A stretch of DNA of 64,000 nt. Source: Pomphorhynchus laevis. Lineage: Eukaryota > Acanthocephala > Palaeacanthocephala > Echinorhynchida > Pomphorhynchidae. Positions within the stretch are counted from its first letter, which is position 1, and the number at the start of each line of letters is the position of its first letter. The stretch covers positions 26,048-90,047 of the forward strand of contig WNNJ02003299.1 in assembly GCA_012934845.2 (NCBI GenBank). The letters run 5' to 3'. The notes under the pieces are model-generated. The model did not search any database. It was not told the origin of the DNA and worked only from the letters and a program-made list of their open reading frames with translations. The position numbers and the translations under genes are program-made. Positions 13,501 to 22,500 of the stretch are shown piece after piece.

Positions 13501-16500
13501 GGAAATAAAGTGAAATACTTTTTCTTTAAACTAAAGTATATTACTATTTAGATATTACTATTATAGATAAATTTACTATCTTGTCGACATATCATTTTGA
13601 TCGATTTGAACCTAATTTTCTAAATTTAGTTTGCAACAACCCCAATAATTTTCAACGTAATAAATGAACCTCCAAATATTTATTAAGGTTTTTTTAAATT
13701 TAAATAATATAAATGTATATTGAATTTATTAAATGTATATTTTATTAAACGAATTCTTAAAAATCTTATTTGACAAGAGAAAATGAGTCTTAGTGTGCAC
13801 AAACTTCACTTTGAAAGTTGCTGCAATGCGAAGAGAACATTTAATTTAATCAATTGTTAAAATGCTTGATGATCAATTTTGTTTTTTACATTATGGCTTT
13901 TTAGATTAACAAAAATACAAATAAAAAATTAACTTATTGAAATATTAATATTAGTAATATTATAATATTAATTATATTAAATATTATTAATTATTAAACT
14001 TATTACTTATTAATGTATTCTGTTAATATTAAATTGTTATTTTTATCGTTAATATTAAATCAGTAATTTAATAATATGTGAACTTCGATAAACTTCTAAA
14101 TAAAAAACTTTAATGAGCTGTTGGCTTTGAATAAATATTTTACGTCACAGGCCTATTTTATTAGACTTACTTTATAATAACCGTGTGCTTAAGCTTCTCA
14201 AATTGAAATTAATATATATTTAGTTAATAATTATACAGATACCATTTACAATGACTTTATCTATTATTTTTAAGAATAAATTAATTCTATACATAATAGA
14301 TTCAATATTAATATTTAACTTACTTTTATATACTTACATTTATACGTGCTTTAGTTGGTTAAAAGACATTCCATGATCCGTTAAGTCTTTGTTCAAGTAA
14401 AATTTATTTGTCAAATATTCAAAACAAATCATAATAAACAGTCGCCATAAAACACAAGTTTACGTATAGTTTATTTATAGTTTATTATAGAAAAATAATT
14501 TTTATAATATTTTCGTTAAGTTTCTGATGATTAAATTTATAAAAAGCAGATAATACACAAAATAGGACTATTTTCGGTAAATTCGTTGTAGATATTCGGT
14601 GAATATTTTTATTGAATTCTAAATATTGCATACACAACATATATTAAATAAAATATTATGCTGTCATACGCTGTCAAAATGCGTTAATTTTGTGATTAAT
14701 TTTCATAATTAGCTTATGACCTATAATTTCCGTTGTGACAGATTTAAAGACTTCTATGAGCTATATCCTGAGAGATTTCAAAACAAAACAAACGGTATTA
14801 CGCCTAGAAGATGGTTGCTCATGTGCAATCCGGATTTGGCTTACACAATATCATCGGTATTGTCAGTGTTTCTCACGTGATCTCTCCAAAATCATATTTT
14901 CAGAAAATAGGTGAAGCTTGGACAACGAACCTTAGTCAATTAAGGCAGATTCTGCCGTTAGTCAATAGCCTAGATTTTGTTAATAGTATTATCCGAATTA
15001 AAATGGTAAAATATCATTTATTAGCATAAAAAAATCAAAGAAGTTTTTTAACTAGGAGAATAAATTAAAATGGTCAAAGTGGGTCAAAGACAATATGGAT
15101 GTAGATATCGATCCAAATGCAATGTTTGATGTTCATGTGAAAAGAATTCACGAGTACAAACGGCAGCTTCTTAATGTTCTTCATGTAATTACTTTATACA
15201 ATCGAATGAAAGCAAATCCGAATTTAAAGGCGTCATCTAGAGTAGTAATGATAGGAGGGAAGGTAATATTAATATTAATTATGATAGTCAATTAATAGTT
15301 ATTAATTTATTATTTTAGGCAGCACCTGGTTACGCAACAGCTAAAAAGATAATAAAGCTTATCAACAGTGTTGCCAAAGTAATCAACAACGACCCGGCTA
15401 TTGGAAAAAGACTAAGGCTTCTGTTTATTCCAAATTATAGAGTTACAATAGCAGAACAAATAATTCCCGCAACTGATTTAAGCGAGCAAATTTCATTAGC
15501 CGGTTTAGAAGCTTCGGGGACTGGCAATATGAAGTTTATGGTATTTAATGTCTTTCTGCTTAACTATTTTAGTGATGAGCGATAATTTATGCTAGATTTT
15601 TATCTCGCTGTTTATCTAATCTAGCAGCATAAAGAAATCAAACAAGTTTTTTAAATTAGTTTTGATGTTTTTCAAATTGATAAAGTCCAAGTACGAAACG
15701 TTTTTTGAATGTGAGTGGTACTAATTATCATTTAGATTATAAATATAATAAGATTGTCGATATAACCGTCTTCCGGGGTCCATTTTTATTAGGATACATG
15801 TATTTAGATGAATAAAAATAAAAATATTTATATTTATAAACAGAAAAATTGAAAAAATTGAAAATTAAAGGTAGCACCTCCAATTACCAACGCAGATTTA
15901 ATTTTAGGAAATTAAATTAGGAAATTTACCTTAAAATTAGGAAACAAACTATAGATGACTAGTTTGATGATAGTAATTATTAGAAGAAATATGTAGGTTT
16001 TCAAATTGAAGGTACAAACTTCCCCTACCAAGGCTGATTTAATTTGAAATCAGGAATGATTTCAATTAAATTGGCAAAATGTTATACGAAGGTCTTTCAT
16101 TCAATCTAAAATGCCAATAAAAGCAGACGAGTTGAGTGATCGTCAGCTAACACTAAAAGGATCGAAACGAGAAACGTAAATATTGTATCAGAAGCTGATG
16201 AGGTTCACCATAACTGAAATGTAGCGTACTGCTGTTAGCGTATAGATAGAATTAAAGTAGCGTACAGAATTAAAAAATAGTCATCAAAATTTCAATGGTA
16301 GGAAATCTTTCCTAATTTCAATTAGGAAATCTCAGAGCAAACAAAATCGACATTAGAATTTTTGAGGATTTGAACATTTTATATAAAATAATTGTAAATA
16401 AAGCAGACGAATCGAGTGATCGTCGCTTACATTTAAAGGAATGAAACGTGTGTATTGGATTAGTAGCTGATTTTGTTCACCTATAAGGAAATGCAGAGTA

Positions 16501-19500
16501 CTGCTGTTGGCTTATAAATATAGGATTAAAGTAGCTTGCGGAATGAAAATAGTCATCAAAATTTCTTAGCAACAATAACTGCACATGTATATCAACATAA
16601 GCTAAATATGTATATTTATAAACAGAAAACTTATTGTTATAATTAGTTACTAATATTTATAATAACTAAATTAATTACTAATATTTACTATTAGTTAGTT
16701 ACTAATTTGTTTAGTTTTGGTTTTGTTTAGTTCTAATTATTGAGTCCCAAATTTTCTTTTTGTATTTTATTTAACATGCATAAAATGCAATACTTACCAT
16801 ACTTGTGCGTTTTAGTAAACGTTGAACAAGCTCTTTCATGATTAAACCAAGTCATATAAAGACGTATAAAGACGAGCGGACCTTGTCCGTGACAGGGTTC
16901 GCTCGTCTAACTTAATTCTCCGTGACATCCGCCGTATCCGCCCCTTATCGACTTCCGTTCTTGTATGTATCTTCTTTCATCGCTTCTTTTCCCTAAAATC
17001 GATTACTGCCTTAGCCTTTTCGCCTATTCTCCAAAATCCATCATCATACCCCTACAACGAATAATCAACACCGCCGTTCGAGTGCTCTTTCGTCTCCTGG
17101 CCCACCATCCACATCCGCATCAAACTCCGCCTTCTTCTCGTTACCTTTCGTCTCATAGCTGTCGGCTCCCCATCGTTCATCAACCATCCTTTCTTAGACG
17201 ATACTCGCCCCGCTTCTCTATCACTGTGTTCCCATCATACCCTCTTACTCCACGTTCTCAATTACTCCAACAACTATGGTCTCCGATCCTTCCTCGTCGC
17301 CGCTTCATTCGCCTGAATCAACTCCATCTCGATGTCCGCCGCGCTCCCTCCTTTATCACATTCAAACACCTCCTCCATTCACACCTTTTCGACACCTGAT
17401 TCACAGTTTTGTTTTGTTGTGGTCATGTAAGCGTGCGCTGGAACGCATTTGCCACGTTAAATAAATCTGTTTTTTATAAAAATGATTTTAGAAATCGTAT
17501 TAACGATTATAGTAGTTTGTTTTCAGAACATGTTAAAAACAATAATAATTTGTAATGAAATTATACTAATTATAGTATAAATATTAATTATTATTGAATA
17601 AAAGCAATTTATTAACAATTTAATAACCAAATTCATAATTAAATAACTCACTCAATTTGTTCTCTTAACTAAAAGTATAATCTAAAGAGCATTTTAGCTG
17701 AATGGAGCATTAACTATTGGCACAATGGACGGTGCCAATGTGGAAATGGCTGAAGAAGCAGGTGAAGAAAATCTTTTCATTTTTGGTTTAAGAACACACC
17801 AGGTTGATGAATTACGTCATAAGGGGTAACAATGACTTTATACAAGCAAATTTGGTTCTAAACATTACAATTTTAAGTTACAATCCATGGGAATACTACA
17901 ATAAGAATGCAGAACTAAAAATGGCGATAGATCAAATTGCCAATGGCTTCTTTTCACCTGAAGATATACATATGTTTCAAGATCTAGTTGATAACCTGCT
18001 AAAATACGGTGATTGGTAATAAAAGATTATTATTTTATTACGTTTTCAAAATTATTTGTTTGCTGTCACACAAAACGCGAATTCGGCAAATCAGTTGTAA
18101 AGAATATTATTTAATGGATAAGTTTATTTACATTCATCAAGAAAATAAACTTTTTTACGTCAGAGGATGTTATCATTTGTATCCCTCTCTCTATAAATAC
18201 CTTACTGTTATAATTACTGGATAATCACTATTTTCAGGATATTGAAGTTTTGAGAAACTAAATGGTTTATTAAGAATAAGCGGAGTTCCAGGAACGTAAT
18301 AAGTTATATTATAATTAAGATAATTAAGGCAATTAAAACTCAACGGCATCAACAACCATGCTTATTCGACTCCGTCAAATTCTTTAAATGATCCAAGCCA
18401 TAAATTATGTCGCATTGACGTACTTTTCTCATTTAATAGTTTTTTAACTTGGATAGCTCCATTTAGTTTTGCGTAGTTAAGTAATGTCAATTGTTCAAAA
18501 TCTATACGATTCATATCATATCCCGATATAATTAGAAACTCAACTATTTCTGCATAATCTCCCATTGTTGCAAGGTGTATCACAGCTTGACCACCTGTAT
18601 TTGATAGCTTGCATTATATTCAATCAGAAGTCGAAGATGCGGAATACTACAAATACGAGCAGCCAAAAGTAAAAGCGTACTGTGGCTATCTTCATTGTTG
18701 CACAAATTTGGATTTAGTCCATATTGTAATAGGTACTTGAGAAGATTTATATTATACATCTGTACTTAATAAGAGTTATATTATAAGTAACTAACAAAGC
18801 ATTTATTTTATGCGTATAAGATACAGAGGAAATTACCCTTCTAAGTTCAAAAGGAATCTGTCTTTGCTACAAATTATGTATATTTATCTAATCGCCCAAT
18901 ATTTTTATCGCAGAAACGTACCTGGAATTTTACATTAAAGTAATTAATAATTATTTGTGCTCTTGGTTACGTAATATCAAAGACGAAAGAATTTTAATAC
19001 AACTTTTTTAATTAACACGATCAGGAAATTATAAGCCTGTATGCTTTTTTACAACCTTCGTCGGGAAGCTTAACCCGGAATGCGCCTAGCCCCCAACGAG
19101 GCGTTTCGACCTTAGTCTACTCATCACTTCAGGGTAGTATCATCAATGTGGCTCTGTAGCTACACAACTTCGGAGGAGGAGCGCACGCTCCTCCACCGGT
19201 GACCAGCCTTACATCTGGTAGGGTTTGCTAAAGCAGTGGCTTCACAGGGCAGTACGTGTGCTGTCGTTCTTTCCATCGTATTTAATAATTAAATACGATG
19301 AATAATTTTTTAATAAATAATTTTTAATAGAGGAACGTGCTTTTTCCAAAGGACTACATAATGTTGTTTAAAAGCATAACAAAAGTTTTTTGGTGTTATA
19401 TCTAGTATAATTTCGATTACCTTAAACCAAACTTTAATGACATCGTCACTATCGTTCTCCTGATGAGGACAGTCTGTTGTCGAAAATTTGCTTAAAGATA

Positions 19501-22500
19501 AATCGTGTTCTGTCTTTGTACTTTGGTTGGAGAAACTTATAATGACCGGCTAGAAATTCAACCGAATTCTAATAAGCGTATGCGTTTGTTACATGATGTT
19601 TGCGTGTTTTTTAGTAATTTCTATAGATTTACTAACTCGGCATTTCGATTTCGTAATGAGATATAACATAACGCATTTATATTATATATTGTTAAATAAT
19701 ATTTTTTATTTAATTTTTAATCTTGTTTCCAACTATTTAGCTATATGCTGTGTGCTGATTATGAGAGTTTTATAGAGGCACAGGATAAAGCAGACAAAGT
19801 GTTCCAGGTGCGCTTTACGTGACTTATTGAAAAAATACTTAACTGTATTTATTAGAATAATATTAGCAATTTAGGAACCTTTTAATTCACATATTTTAAG
19901 CAAAGAAACACCCTTTCAATGACCGATATAATTTTAAGAAGGGCAATTAAAATATAGTTTATCAATTTACCGTGTAGCATTAAAATTTTCAAAGATATTT
20001 TTCAGTTATGCTGTCATTTTCCAAATGTGAAGTACATTTCCATACACAATTTGTGTGTATACAAAAATTGCAGATTCCAAATATACAAATTCCAAATATA
20101 CAGTACATTTCCAAAGAAATATTTGCCTCGCCTATTTTCTGTCCAGATTTTTGGTTACCCGGGCAACCAAAACGACTGGTTTTGGTTGCCCGGGGTACTC
20201 ATTGGTCGTCTAGAAGTGGCATGGTGCCTGAAAGTCGTGAATCAAAGTTCAATCTAACAAGCAACAGAATTTTGTATAAATGCCGTATAAAAACCGTTGT
20301 CTACTCAGCACATCCGTGCACTACTATTATATATATATATATATAAGATTTATTAATAATGACAGCACTTCCAGAACGACGATCCTGATCACCACATCAG
20401 GCATCAGGGAATATAAATAGCAAAAGCAGAAAGGTATTTTTGATTTTCGCAGATCTTTAAATTGAAGTACTTATAATCAAGACAATTTTTGGCTGGTAAA
20501 AAAATTTCTTGGTTACTGTTTCAGCACTCCACTCCTGTCACACATGCTCCAAACTATCTTAATTCTTCGCTTAGCACCCCTGACATTCCTACGTTTACCT
20601 GCTCTTCTGCCTCTACTCCTCCCAGATCTGTTCATCCACCACTTCCACGTAATCGTTTCCCTTCGCGCGATCGATGCATTATCATATCTAACTTAAAGCT
20701 TCCCGAATCTGCTTCTCCTCAATGTCGCATCGATGATAATGTATTTGCTTTCAGGTCTATCCTCTCAACCATTCTTCCTGATGATAATCCATATTTTTCA
20801 ATAATATCGCTCCTGTATCTTTTATCCGTTTAAACAAATCCACTAAATCCAATTATCTGTCTTACACTCCTAAAAATCGTCTTCGGATATAGTTCACATG
20901 CATCTTTGGTACTCCTCCAACGTTTTAAACTTCTTACCACTACATCTACTTGTCGAATCTTTCCTGACCGCTCCCTTCTGATATTGCCTAGCTCAATTTA
21001 GCTCGCATTGAGAAACATCGACGTGAAACAAACGACGAGTCCTCCTTATCTATACGTAAAATCAACGGAAATTTTCACGTTCTTCACACAAGGCCAAAAA
21101 TCCGACGGCGTCTCATCTCTGCCCCTTGTCTCCGATCAATTATCTATCGCTCCTGAGCATACTTTTCGTCTTAGTCTATTCAACACTCGTTTTATTCTTC
21201 ATAAAGCTAATATGCTCCTTGATATCTTCGATCAATTATCTATCGATATTCTTTGCATTAACGAATCCTGTCACTCTGACTCCGACGATCTTGCTACTCG
21301 TCGTCTAAGTCGCTCTGGTTGTTCTCTATTTAAATCACCTCGTCCAATTGTCTCTCATACATCTACTGCTTCTAACCATGGCAGTATTGTTGATATTGCT
21401 CGTCACCCAATGTCTCTACGTAAAATTAACATTATCATCCGTTACACTTCGATCGAATTACTCATATGCAGATTATCAACTCCTTTCCCACTGGAACTTG
21501 TGATTGTATACATTCCATGTTCAGTTGACCCCTCACGTATGTTTTTAACTACCTTGCAAATCTTATGTCTCACTGTTCATTGTCTTATACTCCTTCTTTT
21601 GTTCTCGGTGACTTTAACATTCGTCTTGATCACCCGGCTGACTCTGACTCTATCACTTTAACTAATCGTTTTTCTGATTTTAACTATAAATTACTTTTAA
21701 CAAGCCCAACTCATATTCTCGGCGGTGCTCTCGACATCATTGCTGTCCCTATCTGCTTCAATGACTATACTTCCTTGTCAATTACTGATCCCGGTTTGTC
21801 CGATCATTTCCTTGTCACTCTTACTCTTACTCGTCCTCATCCTCCTCCGCCTCCACCAATATCCCCACCAAGTCGACCCTGGAAACTTCTCGATATCCCT
21901 ATTCTCTGCACAGCCTTACTCAATTCTTCACTCTTTTCACTTCCTCTTAACTATCTCTCTCCCGATGATCTCTGCATTCTGTTTGATTCTGAACTTACGT
22001 CGATCGTCAATAACCTTCTACCTAGTCGACTCCGACGTTCTCAGCGCTTGCGCCATGCTCCCTGGTTCGATTCTGACTGTAGTCTTACTAAGCGTCGACT
22101 CCGTCACTATTTTCGTGTGTATAATCGCTTTCTTAAACGTTCTTTCAACTCACTCCAAATCTTCGTGATTCCTACTTTTCTCAACGCCGTTCACATCTCA
22201 TTCTTATACGTACTAAACGTACTCTCTTTTGGAGAAATCAACTCGAGTCATCTTACAACTCTAAATCTCATTGGAAAATCTTGAACTCAATTATTTCACG
22301 ATCATCTACCCCTTGCAACAAAGTCCTGATGAATTTTCTTTTTATCTGCAATCTAAACTATCTAATTTAATTTCCGTTCTACCCAAATGCCCCTTGTATC
22401 ATCTCTTCTCTTTAAATACTTCCTTCCCAGAGCTATTCCATCTTCTTCCCGTTTCGTCTGACGAATTTTCTTCGGTTCTTCTGTCATTACCTTAAAACAC

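Noticed and set aside
20365-20415. Minus-strand CCTGATG words as another hammerhead
   Set aside because: No GAAA box follows the stem.
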